A DNA stretch of 64,000 bases from contig OZ010582.1 of assembly GCA_963932145.1 (NCBI GenBank), positions 18,026,695 to 18,090,694 on the forward strand, given 5' to 3'. Positions 42,110 through 54,530 of the stretch are shown one piece after another (within the stretch, counting starts at the first letter, position 1; each line of letters begins with the position of its first letter). The notes under the pieces were generated by a model. That model was not told the origin of the DNA. It worked only from the letters and a program-made list of their open reading frames with translations, and searched no databases. Source of the stretch: Acanthosepion lycidas. Its lineage: Eukaryota > Mollusca > Cephalopoda > Sepiida > Sepiidae. The position numbers and the translations under genes were made by a program.

Positions 42110-42475
42110 GTTTTGTATGGATTATCAACCTTTTGAAGGTTATTTAAAGCCAGAGAATTTTTTTTATTAGAGTGTAAGAATTTCTTAGGAGATAATAGTG
42201 ATTTAGTGATACAAGTCTTACCATAGCTGGGGGAGAAGAGGTAGATTCATACTTTTCCAAATGATATTTGCCTGAGTGAATATAACCTAACTGAAATTGG
42301 AACTTAGGTCTCTGATTCACAATTCCAAACCATTATCCATTTCACCAACACCACCATATCCAAGCTTACAATACCTGGTATTCCCAGGCGATGACCCGTC
42401 TAGGTACTGACCATTGCTAAACTTCAGTGATTGTAAAGGAACTAGTGTTTCAACATGATGTATCCATAAGCCTAA
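42110..42475 (-). mobile_element. 5S rRNA/tRNA chimeric SINE, minus, best 5S match
   Basis: Minus strand from ~42470: ATCATGTTGAAACACTAGTT, CACTGAAGTTTAGCAATGGT, CAGTACCTAGACGGGTCATC and GCCTGGGAATACCAGGTATT follow 5S rRNA closely, including the region of its internal promoter. A tRNA-like part (TGGTGAAATGGATAATGG, AAGTTCCAATTTC) and the GGTTGATAA-type end (near 42125) follow. Confidence 0.85.
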
Positions 42476-44262
42476 TACTTGTTTCATATGGATTCAAAAT
42501 GTCACTGTAATTTGGTCAAATACTGAATTTTTTCTTTGGAACATGCAGTACCTAAACTTGCCCCACCCTTACAGTATATATGTGTTCACCACACTCACCA
42601 GAATCTATTCATAGCCTACATATTCCCAGCTGGGTCCTCAAATCTATTTTTTTGTAAACTGCTTAATAGTTCCCTAGGTGAGAGACAATTACAACCATAA
42701 CCATATCTGAATTCAAGATACACTTTTTATGCTTGTAGATTTAATACCAATAATCAGATTTTAGACTCTTTGCCTTAACGAGTTTTGCTTTGATAAAATT
42801 GTCTTTCTTCTAGAGAATAAACCAATCCTTTTTTTTCCTACATTCATATTGGGTAATATGGTTTTTCATTATCTAGCCATCATATCTTTGTAATCTTCAC
42901 TTCTTACTTTCTCCTCTTACATTTATATCACACAGCTCATTCAGTAACCCACTACCTTGAGTGGCTCTTGGGCTTGGTACTGAATAAACATTAGTAAAAA
43001 TAAGAATAAAATGTATTAATAAAGATGAAATGTCTATGTGATGCAATTTGGAAGTAATTACTTCCTATATGTGCATAGGTAAATAATGCAATAAAATGTT
43101 TTTTGTGGCATGTAGTTAATGTGACACTATTTGTTAATGGTAATCATAAGAAAGTTTTCTTTGGATAGAAGGAACAATATATTGACAGACCTCTGATACA
43201 TAAGAAGGGTTAATGAATAAAACCCATGAAAAAAATTGAAAATTTTAATTCACATGTAGACAGCCATCTGAATTGTGTGTTGGGGTTTTGATCAATGAAA
43301 CACATATGGTTGACGTGGATTTGAACTGCGACAAGCCAAATGGCAATGATGATTGACACAGCTAAAAATACAAGCTAGGAATGGGAAACTTTTTTCATAA
43401 TGAACGAATTAATCGTTGATACTTAACAATGATTTGATCTTGGCTGCCTTATGATCAAATAAAATCACAACGTGGGATAAGGCAGCAATTGAATCAAAGT
43501 GATCACTTCATCAATCATCCACGATGTTGGACATCTCAGACGACCAGGAAGGGTGTAGAGTGACATAATACTTCAAAGTATTAAAGGCAATATAAACTAC
43601 AAGAAAGTTACTGCTGTCAATCAGAAAAAAAGAAACAGTTAAAATGTTTGGAATATATAATGAGCAAAGAAGGCTTAAAGAATTTAACACACACACAGAA
43701 TATTGAGGGGAAGAGAATTGTTTATTCAAATAATCACTCTCCAGAAATACACTGTTTCTTACAAAACTCACTGACCCAGAAACTGACAAAGTAGTAATAT
43801 GATAGAAGTATCTGGTTTCAGGGAACATCAAACTGACCAAAATCATGATCGACAGATATAAATTGTTAATGGCTGCGATGGACTGTTGAATAATCGTAAT
43901 CCATCAAAAAGTCAAATTATAAGAAATCAATATTTGAACAGGGCAGTTATGGCCCTTCAGAGGGTTTGTTCTGATCTGTTTGTTTATGTCCTCATAAAGC
44001 TTTGCTACTCAAAGATATGCTAGACCACTAATGCTTTGCCTTCAAAGTCTACTTTGCTCAAAACCTAGAAGGGGAAAATCAGGTTCCTGCCTCCCAGATA
44101 AACTAATAACTCCATGACAAACACGAAAACAAATAGCTAAAATCCTTTTGCTGAACAGTATATGACTGTGTCTGTTGTTATGAACCAAGAAAATCACTCT
44201 ATTACTACTGTTATTACAAGGGGACAAAGAGTTGCAAAATTCCTTTAGCACTCCAACAGTTT
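42476..44262. other. Mostly unassigned; possible tRNA-like SINE trace
   Basis: A minus-strand CGCAGTTCAAATCCACGTC at about 43310-43330 resembles a B-box. No gene recognised. A 111-codon minus frame at 43511-43846 has no known motif. Confidence 0.35.
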
Positions 44263-44263
44263 A

Positions 44264-44345
44264 CAGAAGTATTTCTCAACTGGTGTTCCCCAGAACCCTA
44301 GGGTTATGCAAGAGGTCACAAGGGGTTCCACAAGAAATAGTGATA
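44264..44345 (+). mobile_element. hAT-like terminal fragment
   Basis: CAGAAGTATTTCTCAACTGG, TTCCCCAGAACCCTAGGGTT and CAAGGGGTTCCACAAGAAAT resemble termini of hAT-group transposons known in animals. No opposite end or 8-bp duplication was found. Confidence 0.4.
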
Positions 44346-45070
44346 AATATGTTCATGCATTGTTATAATGTAAGCAAAGAGTGTGTTGCGATTTGGGGGT
44401 GGGGAACCCTAACTGATTGCTCTCCCAGCAACTATGGGGGGTAATAGGCAGAGAGGGGAAATAGAGGGCAGGTAACAAAAATATCACTGCCTTGGAAACC
44501 ACAGTTACTTCAGGAACAAAAATGGTCATGGGACTGACTTCACAAGACACCATGTCTTACCAACTGCTGGTTTTCCCTTTGCTTTTATTGGCATGAGGCA
44601 TCTTAGAAAGCCTCAGATCTTGACCAGTTGCAGAGAGGCCCGTATCTAGACATGCCAAATTGTCCTGCTGCTAACAGAAAAAATCCGGAAGTAGCTGGTC
44701 TTAACAAACATGTCCACATGCAATCTGAGGCCTCTTTTGCATATGTACTGATGCATATTCACCACATGCAATTTCTAATCTTTTTTTTGTTTAATTTTAT
44801 ATTCATAATTTTACTATGCATGTGCAGTATATTGTTGGAAAATCCTTGGTTTTTATAATAAAGGCTTCAACCTCTCATATTATTTAAAATTACAATAATC
44901 ATAGGGAATGTATTTAGTAATGTCTATATGACATCATTGTGAAACTGCTTTCATTGATTAATGGACAGACCCAGTACATGACAGATTCATGTATCATTGA
45001 GTGACTGTCATTGAGTACATGATGTTTCCAAACGAACTATGATAAAAGTATAAAAGAGGTCAATAAGTCA
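44346..45070. other. Unassigned stretch
   Basis: No gene or clear repeat. Confidence 0.4.
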
Positions 45071-45071
45071 G

Positions 45072-45425
45072 TTATGTGCCATGCGTGATACATGCTTAGA
45101 CGATCATGTATCTTTTGATACATGACTGACGAGGCAGATTTTTTTTTTTTGCCGCAGTTGGTTGCCATTTATTTCTGTGGTAGACCAGTTGCCATCCAAG
45201 ACTATAGATTCCAGTCTGTCCTGCTATTTACTCATAGCGGGGGGTAGAAGAAGAGGATTCATACCTTTCCCAAGGGTATTAGCACAGCAGTCAGTTATGT
45301 GCCATGCATGATACACGCTTAGATGATTATGTATCTTTCAATACATGACTGATGAGGCAGATTTTTTTCCCGCAGTAGGTTGCCATTTATTTCTGTGGTA
45401 GACCAGTTGCCATCCAAGTCTATAG
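45072..45425 (-). mobile_element. Two successive SINE family E 3' parts, minus
   Basis: CAGTTATGTGCCATGCGTGA..GGTTGCCATTTATTTCTGTG occurs at 45072-45195 and again at 45289-45410. Only the first copy continues into GACTATAGATTCCAGTCTGT and CATACCTTTCCCAAGGGTAT. tRNA-like heads are missing. Confidence 0.75.
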
Positions 45426-46010
45426 AACTTAGCAATATATTTTTTTCTACTCAAGTGTTTGTTTTGTTTGTTGTTGTCTTCTGTCATTTAATATCTCATT
45501 TGTGAGCCAATATACCCACCCACAATAATAACAAGAGTGTGCATGTACAGATACAGTGGTGCAAAACAAACAAAACAAAAAACAGAAGAGTTCCAAAAGT
45601 ACCGCATCTGGCATCAATCCACCAGCATAATGAGGAAGAGAACATTTACCACTGCATCGTACTCACATGTTAATAACTTCTGACAACTCTCCCATACTAC
45701 AATGGTTACAGTGATGCTTTAACACTTACTGACTGAGCCAAGAGACGAACCCTATCTGAAAGCTGTTGATTAAGAAAGAACACTCAAGAGTTCTACCTTC
45801 TGAGTACAGGTATTATATTTAAGGATCCAAAGATATAACAGTGGATTGTCCTGATGGATTAATGTATTGACGAAAACAGATCAAGTTTTCTAGCAGCCAT
45901 TAGAGCTTAATCCATGGATCAGAGTTCAGGGGAAGAAACGGCCAGGTAACACAAATGTAAACAGATTAGTGAGTATTAACTGCTATAAGATTTTCCCTAT
46001 TGAGTGATTT
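45426..46010. other. Unassigned stretch
   Basis: No recognised element. Confidence 0.4.
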
Positions 46011-46014
46011 TTTT

Positions 46015-46275
46015 TTGATAGGTTATCAACCCTTTGGGGTTCGCTTAAAGTCAAAACATATTATTGAGATTGTAAGAATAATTCTTTTTTTCTGAGTGAA
46101 TGTTACATTACCAATTTTTGAGAATAACAAGGACTTTTTTCCAGATACAAGTCCTACTATTTAACCCATACCTAGGGGCACAAATGGATTCATACCCTCA
46201 ATAAATCTGATTGGATTTCAAACTCAGTTCTCTGATTTCTCATTCTGAGCCACTATCCCTTATATCATGTGCACA
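46015..46275 (-). mobile_element. 5S/tRNA SINE family, 5S head missing, minus
   Basis: GGTTATCAACCCTTTGGGGT at one end and, on the minus strand, a tRNA-like CATGATATAAGGGATAGTGG with GAGTTTGAAATCC. Ends at the tRNA-like part. Confidence 0.6.
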
Positions 46276-46792
46276 TCCCAAGAATTCCCTCAAGCATTTA
46301 AAATGGAATGCAAACAAACCACAGCTTGAATAAAAAAAGTTTGGTTCAAAATTCCACATATAACAGACATCTGAAGAAGGCCAAAACATGGGGTACATAA
46401 CAACCAAGATCAGCATCCTGGTTCTAAAAGAAAGATATACAATAATTCTTCATCTCAAAAATTCATTTATTTTCCATCACTTCAAAATTCTAACCTTGAA
46501 TAAGCTATATATAAAAAGAATCAAGAAAACTATAAACTTTTTTTTTAACATATTCTAATTTCTTCTGAATGTTTCTTGTTGGCAATCAAATTATTTCAGA
46601 GAGATACTAATGTGGTCCCCAAAACAAATGACAAACAAAGAACATGTTTTTGTTCAGCACCTGTTTTAAAACAGGGATTAGACAAATCCCAGAAGTTATC
46701 AGCATCAAGTGTAATTCTCCAAAGACATTTGTTAAGTAAGAATTTTAAGAGTTTTCTAGGTCACAGTCAAGTGAGAATGTAGAGAAATCTCA

Positions 46793-46818
46793 GATATATA
46801 TATATATATATATATATA
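46793..46818. repeat. (TA)n microsatellite
   Basis: Short TA run. No gene is recognised between 46276 and 48112; further TA/TG tracts lie at 47072-47090 and 47448-47490. Confidence 0.85.
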
Positions 46819-47454
46819 ATTATTTTTGTCAGAGAACACATATTTTCAATGAAATATTTGCTTAATTAAAAATAGAGGATTTGCTTAAATAAATTATATC
46901 TATAAAAATAACATATAAACAGAAAATATATACATATATATATATTTATACACACACAAGGGAGTGTTGAAACGTTCTTGATCTGACTAAAAAGAGACTT
47001 CAAAATAAATTGTATGCTCAGGTTTTGTCAAGTGGCTCAGGCCATGAACTTTTCAGCATCTTCCTTACATATATGTGTGTGTGTGTGTGTGCTGGATGAA
47101 AGAGCAAAAGCACTTTCACGCTATTTATAATAACCCAAGTTAGCCAAAAGTGCTCAAAACAAATAATTATTTGTACAATTCGTACACTCAATAAATCTAA
47201 AACAGAAATCTTTTGTTTGTATGCATGAAATATAAAAGAAAACCTAAATGATTAAGTCATTTTTAATGAAATATGTATTAGAGATGGGTTGCTACCCAAA
47301 TACACAACTATGAAAATATATATGTAGCTTGATGTGTATGCATGTTTACAGAATTTTATACACATGGATGTGTGTATTAAGAAATTTAAATACATAAATG
47401 AATGCATGGCAGGGATATTTGAAAGTGCATAGCGTGTGTTTAGAAATGTGTGTA

Positions 47455-47489
<35 letters not shown>

Positions 47490-48112
47490 GGTTGCATATA
47501 TGAATGGATGATATTCAAGCACACACAAAATATCCACCATAACCCACCCACCCTGCTGCTGTACACTTCATTTCCTGCCCAGGACTGTTTCCAAAACACA
47601 GACATTATGCTGGATTCAATTATTACTCCCAGGGAATAAAATGGAGTGAGTGAAGCTTTCCAAAATTGAACAAAAAAGGCATGAAATTATAGTCTGTTTA
47701 GGGCCAAGATATTCTTCTCTGGGGACACGTAAACCCAACCCTCTGCATTTTACAAAACAGCCATAAAAATAAATGGGGACAAAAATAAATTTGAAGAAAC
47801 TCAATTTCTGGGAATGGAGGGATTTTTTTTTTGTGTTATCTGTATATTAACACCCTTGCCCTAAATGCCCATTGGGAAGAAACTATAAATGCATTTGACC
47901 TCATCTTGTAAAAAGATGTGTACTTGTCATTCCCTGGAAAGTGATTGAAAATACCAAGAGAAAACATCAATGGAGTCAAAACAAATTGAACATTAATTAT
48001 TTTTGAAGTTTTCCAAAAACATTGAACCCATATTTTTAAAGAGAAATTCTCTTCAAAATAGGATTGAATATTGTACTTATAACTAAAAAATATCACTTTC
48101 TTAACAAGATTA

Positions 48113-48820
48113 CAGTGAGTCCCCCATATTCATGAGGGTTAGGGACCAGAACTGGCCACGAATAGTTAGAATCCGCGAATACTTGTAACCCCCACTAAAA
48201 CCCAATATGCCTTGAACTTTCATTCTAAACACTTTAGAAACATTTCAGACCCTTTTTAAAACATTTTTGAAAAATAGTATTGGTGACCATATACTTAGTG
48301 TAAATTTTCTTTCATACGTACAATAACTGTTTTTAATTATGCATAGATCGATACAACCATTAAAAATACTGTATAAAATATGTGTAACAAAATATAAAGT
48401 TTAAAACATTTTCTAAAAACAAAACTGTGATGATGCCCCCAGATTTAGCATAAGTCACTTTTAAGACCCCAGCTGCAGCCCCTAACAAAGAACAAAGCCC
48501 AAGCACTATGCATGTTTTTGCATTTGTTTTTTCACAATAAAGATGTACAATTCTGCCAATTTTTACCATAAAAATGGATTTTTATGTTTTGTGTCATTTA
48601 AATAACAGGAAAATAATACAAGATTATTTTAAATATGTTCTATCGAAAAAAATATGGGAATTGAGGGAATTCTCAGCGAATAATTTGTACATATGTTCTT
48701 CAGAAAAACACATGAATATTTGGGGTTTCCACAAGTAACAAGTACATATGTTCTAAAGAAAAATCTGTGAATGTGTGAAGCTGTGAAAGCTGAAACGTGA
48801 ATTGGTGGGGGGGATCACTG
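48113..48820. mobile_element. pogo/Tigger-type non-autonomous element
   Basis: Begins CAGTGAGTCCCCCATATTCA and ends GGTGGGGGGGATCACTG, with TA on both sides (48111-48112 and 48821-48822). Diverged inverted termini with a TA duplication. A 69-codon internal frame shows no transposase motif. Confidence 0.8.
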
Positions 48821-48822
48821 TA

Positions 48823-49299
48823 TAAGCTAAAAAGATATTTAATATGAGGATATCAAAAAAGGAAATTTTTATTATTTCTTCAGAAATCGGTGAAAGCATA
48901 CAAACAACCAAATCTTGCATATTTTTTTATACCCAACCAAGTTTCTCAAATAGAAAAAATTGAATCCTTACTGAAAAGGATAAAATGTTTGATAAATAAG
49001 CCACATTTTTTGGTTCAGCCAATTCAGACACACCCTGCTACTCTTCCAAGGAGTCACATCATCCTCATTTCTCCCATATTCCAAATGTAAAAAGAAAGTT
49101 CCACTCAGATTGCTTCACCTCCCCCAAGAACTGCCACTTTGTGTAATCAATTCCCGTTTAGGTATTTTCTTGAACACTACAATCAACGTAAATGTCAACC
49201 TCATATTCTTCATTTACTACTACCTCTCTTTTCATTCATATAACACACTTCATTCATCATTACAATTTTAAAAGTAATCTCTGCTACATGTTTTTAGAG
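48823..49299. other. Unassigned stretch
   Basis: No recognised gene; just upstream of a LINE fragment. Confidence 0.4.
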
Positions 49300-49945
49300 A
49301 TTCTTTATAAAATCTAAAGAACCTGCAATATTATTGGTCCTGACCTGGCATCTTGGCTTCAGTTACATTCCCACTGCTGTAACATATTTTCCTTGTGACT
49401 TTTCTACAAATATTTTCATGGTAATTGTTCTGATGAGCTTTCCTCTTTGGAAACCTTGACTTTACAAATGTGGACCAGATTGACAACAAGGTATCTTCAT
49501 CATTTTACAGTTGAAATGGCTTGATGTAACCATAAGTTCTATGCTAACCAATTCTTCTCTCACACTTCTTGCATGTGCAACTCTCTCCTGGCCTCTTACT
49601 TTCCAGTCAACTTTGATCCTCAAAAATCTAAATGCAATGTCAATCATGATCTTCCATCTTCTTAATTCCTGTTTATTTATTGTTCTCTCTCCTTAATAAT
49701 GTTTTTCTTTTTCTCATATTCTTTCAAACTCAGTAACCCCTTTTCATCTTAGTAGCTTTATTGCCTTGCTTGGGGATAAAATGATTTTTTTTAAGAGTAT
49801 TCTTTTTTGTGTTGTTTCTAATGAGACTTTCCTGTTTCTTAATACTTTGCTTAGCTTTTAGAAGGCAATGTTCACTATTCCAATGCCACACTTTCCCTGA
49901 ATTAAGAAAACATACTATTGCAATAAAAGAGCCTGTGTACCTCAC
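49300..49945 (+). mobile_element. LINE 3' end with shared non-coding tail
   Basis: Reads, in broken frames, VLTWHLGFS-type then PCDFSTNIFMVIVLMSF, HHFTVEMA, SPVNFDPQKSKCNVNHDLPS-like sequence, and the tail GTGTTGTTTCTAATGAGACT to AATAAAAGAGCCTG, which matches 5990-6140. Same subfamily as 5140-6145. Confidence 0.72.
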
Positions 49946-50645
49946 AGTGCATGAGTGGGGAAAAATTAGAATGAATGAAAGAGAAAGAAAATAAAAAGAA
50001 TTAAACAATTTGAGAAAAATTTTTTTATCATAGTTTCAAATAAGAATGCTCTCATTCCTATGTAACAAAAATGGTATTATTAACCATTTCCTTATAAAGA
50101 AACCTTTAGCATTTATTGACCAAACAGCAAGTGCTAAGTTGAAATTTATAAAATCTTTCTCTTAAAACAATTTTTCAAGAAAATAGATTTCTCAAGTCCA
50201 TTTTGCACATTCCAGTATTGATGTGGAGTTTCCTTCCTAACCTTTTGCTTGAAGTAATGTCGAACATCATATATCTTGATAAAGTCATTATTTTCTCTTC
50301 AAGTTATCCGTTTTAGATGATGCTGAAAGTCCTCAAGTGATGTGGTTTCTGTTATCATCTGGTACAGTTCTTTGATGAAGGATGGTCCTTCCTAAGACCT
50401 ACAGGTTTAATTCACTCAAATCTTATTTTAACCATTGATTTGACAAAGCAGTTATATACAGTTAACAGTTCAGATATTTCTGAACAGGTTGGCACATATG
50501 AAAGTCTGACAAGACTATTTAAGAACATGGCTCAAATTTTTAGGTTAATCTTTTGGTTTTGTAGCAATTTGTGGTATTGGGTAAAACTATCTCTAGTGCA
50601 GGTCATTCTATGTTCAATTTCCTTATCTTAAATTTGTTATGACTA

Positions 50646-51122
50646 CCGTAATTCCCCATGTATAATATGCCTTCATCAATCATACACACCCCTAAAATTG
50701 TGCTAAAAGTGTGGGAAAATGTTTCTACTCATGCATAATACACACTCCTTGTTTGGTAATCAAAAACCCTATAAATTGTACATCTCCAATTTCATAACAG
50801 CCAGTATTTCCTTCTCTTATTAAAAAAAATGGTTTTAAACACAGAATAACATTCTAATTTAGTTTTATGATAATTCTTATTTTATTTTACATTGTAAGTA
50901 CTGTTAGGTACATATGATTGTATTTGACATCCTTATGGGGTCACAATCGCCAAATTTAATATTAAATTGTCATGTTTGTGGTGAGTCGTCATTTCACAAC
51001 TGAAATTGAGCTATGATACAGCAATTTTTTCAAGATTTTTTTGTAGCTGTGCATAATACGCACCCCTAATTTTGCTCATTATTTTTTTAGAAAAAATGCA
51101 TATTATACATGGGGAATTATGG
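50646..51122. mobile_element. MITE with ~25-bp inverted repeats (copy 2)
   Basis: CCGTAATTCCCCATGTATAA at the left; reverse of CCATAATTCCCCATGTATAA at the right. Interior matches 100-561 in opposite orientation, including the GGGTGTGT/GTGCGTATTATG motifs. It lies within the minus-strand LINE. Confidence 0.87.
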
Positions 51123-51321
51123 TCATTTATATACTGGGGCATTTGAAGTTCTTGGTATTTACAAATTTCATTTGATAGATTCAGAGTAGGTGGCATCACT
51201 GCTTTCATTGTCATTCCAGATCATATATTCTGTTTTAAAAACGTTTGTGTTAATTTCTAGGAACACTTGTTAGAGAATTTTTTTTTTTTGATCAACATTA
51301 TACTTATCCCAAGTATGAATA

Positions 51322-51855
51322 CCCACACCATTATGCAAATTAATTGAAACAAAACAAATAAGTCTTCTATTATTTACTTTTTTTTTTCATATTTTTCCAA
51401 TGAAACATGACCCAGTGCACATGTTAGTACTTCATATTTCCATTCTACAAAGTCGTTCCGTGCAGATTGATCACAGATTCTCAATTAGATTTAAATCAGG
51501 AGAATTTCCAGGCCAGTCTAGTACTTTGATTTACTGACTGGTAAGGCATGCCAGTGTGTTCGTGCAGTGTTACAAATTTTTGTATGTAGGACAAGTAATC
51601 GACAATTGAGACAATAGCGTCTGGACGTGATGAAAATCTGATGCAATCACGGATGATGCAATATTTTTCAAGGTGAAACAAATTTTATTATACACTCCGA
51701 TAATAAATTCATATTACTGCACATCACTGCAAATGACTTAATCTGAGGAAAAATAGAAATTAATTACACTCTGTCACTCCAATGGGTCTAAAACTAACCA
51801 TATGGTGAAAGAAAGGAAATTAAAGTGTTTGCTTCAATTAATTTGCACAAGGGTG
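51322..51855 (-). mobile_element. Tc1/mariner-type element, internally deleted, in LINE
   Basis: Termini: left CACACCATTATGCAAATTAA, right (other strand) CACCCTTGTGCAAATTAATT, flanked by TA (51320-51321 and 51856-51857). The minus strand carries a C-terminal transposase piece with an intact SPDLNPIENLW-like region near 51510-51470. The right end splits the LINE YADDI codons. Confidence 0.78.
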
Positions 51856-52288
51856 TATGTCATCAGCATAGCCTCACTCACCATCAGCACATTGGGCTCT
51901 GGAGAAAAAGCAGGATTGTTATTTTCAAATGATAAATTCATTTTGGATATAGTATAGAATGCTTAAATGATCAGTTCCCATCTCTTCACATCTGTGCTTG
52001 TATATGAATTAGAATAGTCTAAGAAAAGATTAAATAGACGAGGGCTCTCACTTCCTCCTTGTTGTACACTTGATGCTTGAAATGATTTCATATTGGGATC
52101 CTCGCTGTTAGTATGGTTTACTCATAACAATGTAGATAAAACAACATGTGGCAGTGAAGCAGCATAATTTTATCAAAACTAAACTACAATATAAAACAAG
52201 GGACACAAAACCATATCAGTGTGATACAAAGTTAGACAACTCAAACTTAAACACTCATGAGACATATATAATTTTGCAGACTGATATA

Positions 52289-53157
52289 CAGGGTGCAATG
52301 GACAAATTGTCGTCCAAATTACGCAAAAATGAAAATAAAACTGACATTTCATTTTAACAGATATATTTACCAAAATTATACAAAAATATCTTGAAATACT
52401 AAAGAGTAAATCTGTTCAATAAAATTGCCACTGGCTTCAACCACAGCCTCCAGACGACCTCAGAATCTCCTGCAAATCTTCAGGACAGTCTCCTTGTCTG
52501 AATGCAGCCATAATCCTGGCCTTCAGTTTATCTTTGGAGGTACATGGAGTTTTGTTAGCCACTTGCTGAACTGTGCCCCACACATAATAATCAAGGGGGT
52601 TACAGTCTGGGGAGTTAGGTGGCCAGATGCAAGGGGTGATGTGGTTACAGAAATTGTCTGCCAGCCATGAGTGGGTTTCTCTTGCTTGTGTGGCATGATG
52701 CAGAGTCCTGTTGCTGGATATGGGGTTGGTCTTCCAGCAGCCACCCTCTTCACCCAGGGCAGCACTACCTCCTCGAGGCACTTGATGTAGGCCTCCCTGT
52801 GGAGTCTGAGGCCCTGTTGGAAAATGAATGGAGGCATAACATTGCCATCACTAGTGATCACTCCAAACACCTTTGTAATCACCATTAGACTCATCCAACT
52901 CTTTCTGAACTCTTTCTGAACTCTTTCTGCCCTGTCCTCAGATTGAGATCCAAATACAGTGAAATGTTCGTATTGGAGCTTCTGGCATGCCACTTCCAAA
53001 TTTCTGGCAGAATGAATTGCGTCACAGTGCATATTTTTCTCACAGACCATGCCCAACTGACCCTAATATATTGTGCAGCTGACAAAATCAAAAACAAACA
53101 ACGCACATGCACAAAATTAAAAATATAAAATGGCGACAATTTACCAATCGCACCCTG
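52289..53157 (-). mobile_element. IS630/Tc1/mariner-type transposon in LINE
   Basis: CAGGGTGCAATGGACAAATT and (other strand) CAGGGTGCGATTGGTAAATT are inverted termini; TA flanks both (52287-52288, 53158-53159). 869 bp, shorter than an intact element. Confidence 0.88.
52437..53056 (-). pseudogene. IS630/mariner-type transposase
   Basis: Minus strand frames: CEKNMHCDAIHSARNLEVAC, VFGVITSDGNVMPPFIFQQG, EVVLPWVKRVAAGRP, then after a frameshift ETHSWLADNFCNHITP and WPPNSPDCNPLDYYVWG, the final catalytic Asp segment. The N-terminal DNA-binding part is missing and the second-Asp region is frameshifted. It is about 200 codons against ~340 in intact relatives. Confidence 0.8.
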
Positions 53158-53460
53158 TAGTTCCGCTATCAAATCTTGAATTTCAGTTGAGTCAGAGTTT
53201 AGAAGGTAATTTCTAATGGATGAGAAAAGAAAGCCTCTATTGATATGGTCATAGGCTGCTGTGATATTAACATAGCAGGAATTCAATTTTCTATTAAAGA
53301 GTTACGTAATTTCCTGGAGTTGTTTGATATGCCATCTTTACACACCTTACCAGAACAAAAGCCAAATTGGCTTGTGAGGAGTTTGTTTACAAGATCTTCA
53401 AATAAATCAATATGTAATTCTGCCATCAGTACCCCATAGATTATTTTTTCTTCCTCTTAT

Positions 53461-53744
53461 TTTTCCTCACTAATCTCTATAACTACCACATGGATTGTAT
53501 CACCCAAGGTTATATCTGTTGTGAAAAGCTTTGGCCTCCACATCTGTCTCATTCTTCACTAAGATTTCGGTACAATCTCTTCCAGGAGCAACCACTACAC
53601 CATCACTCTTCATAATCAAATGTTATTTCTGGTGTTGCTGTCCCTTAGATTACAGCTCTTCAACAACCTGCATGCAACTATGGTATCAGTTCCATATTAT
53701 ATAGTTTCATGCCAAAAGCACTTAAGTATTCTTCAGTGTTTGTC
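53461..53744. other. Unassigned; may extend the LINE
   Basis: Could be more N-terminal LINE sequence on the minus strand but no motif is clear. Confidence 0.3.
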
Positions 53745-54045
53745 TATATCTCTGAGATGAGGTATTATGATTACTTGCATTATTTACTTTATTCAGACTG
53801 TTCATTGCCGTATTCACAATGTTTCGGCTGTTGTATGCTCCAGACTTCTTCAGGTGAGTGAAATTTCAAACTGAACCCTTTATTTCATCCACCGGGTTCC
53901 ACATTGCATGCCTCTTCCAGATGTCTCAGTTATTTCCCTTTAACTCAATTCTCCAAGTTTGGTTCACCACTGCTGTGACCTGGTATTGAACTCACAACTC
54001 TTTGGGTCTAGTCACTAGATTTCACTAACATCTTTATCCACTGGG
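53745..54045 (-). mobile_element. SINE with tRNA-like head and PLE-like tail, minus
   Basis: Minus: tRNA-like GATAAAGATGTTAGTGAAAT and GAGTTCAATACCAGGT, tail with CACCTGAAGAAGTCTGGAGC and AGCCGAAACATTGTGAATAC. Confidence 0.82.
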
Positions 54046-54505
54046 CCATGTGGAACAAGAACAATCTACCCCGGTGGACGAAATAAAGATTTCAGTTCGA
54101 AATTCCAATCACCTGAAGAAAGCCGGAGCCTACAATGGCTGAAACATTGTGAATATGTCAATGAAGATGAGGATAACAGCCCAAATAATGTAAATAATGC
54201 AAGTAATCATAATAACTCATCTCAGAAATATAGAGGCTGAAACATTGTGAATATGGCAATGTATATGAAGATAACAGCCTGAATAATGTAAATAATGCAA
54301 GTAATCATACCTCATCTCAGAGATGAGGATAACAGTCTAAATAATGTAAATAATTCAAGTAATCATAATAGCTCATCTATAGACAGATATATAGAAAGAC
54401 ATAGACATAAAGGCCAGAGCGTACAACGGCCGAAACATTGTGAATATGGCAATGAAGATGAGGATAATAGTCTGAATAATGTAAATAATGCAAGTCTTCA
54501 GTGTT
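54046..54505 (+). mobile_element. Cluster of plus-strand SINE tails
   Basis: At least three partial repeats of the tail follow one another: CACCTGAAGAAAGCCGGAGC with GGCTGAAACATTGTGAATAT (54110-54160), GGCTGAAACATTGTGAATAT again (54236), and CAACGGCCGAAACATTGTGA (54424). Each ends in AATAATGTAAATAATGCAAG-type sequence, suggesting tandem duplication of the tail after insertion. Confidence 0.75.
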
Positions 54506-54530
54506 TCCACTGGGCTTTCATTTTAAATTT

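Larger units (their letters stand above)
50230..53460 (-). pseudogene. Non-LTR retrotransposon RT, broken by three DNA transposons
   Basis: Minus strand, high to low coordinates: LHIDLFEDLVNKLLTSQFGF and CSGK (about 53440-53370); motif A YVNITAAYDHINRGFLF (about 53285-53230); mariner-type insertion (52289-53157); motif B VQQGGSESPRLFNLFLDY (about 52080-52020); motif C YADDI (51870-51856) cut by a Tc1 insertion; thumb EINTNVFKTEYMIWND (about 51260-51210); MITE insertion (50646-51122); and FLNSLVRLSYVPTC (about 50530-50480). The catalytic acids remain but the frame is broken many times. Confidence 0.8.

Noticed and set aside
42355-42470. A 5S rRNA gene
   Set aside because: Several substitutions at conserved positions and direct fusion to a tRNA-like SINE segment point to a SINE head.
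43511-43846. 111-codon minus-strand frame as a membrane protein
   Set aside because: Hydrophobic composition only; no start context, splice sites or homology recognised.
54046-54505. Regularly repeated segments that might suggest a CRISPR-like array
   Set aside because: The repeats are diverged SINE tails of uneven length with no constant spacers, in a eukaryotic context.
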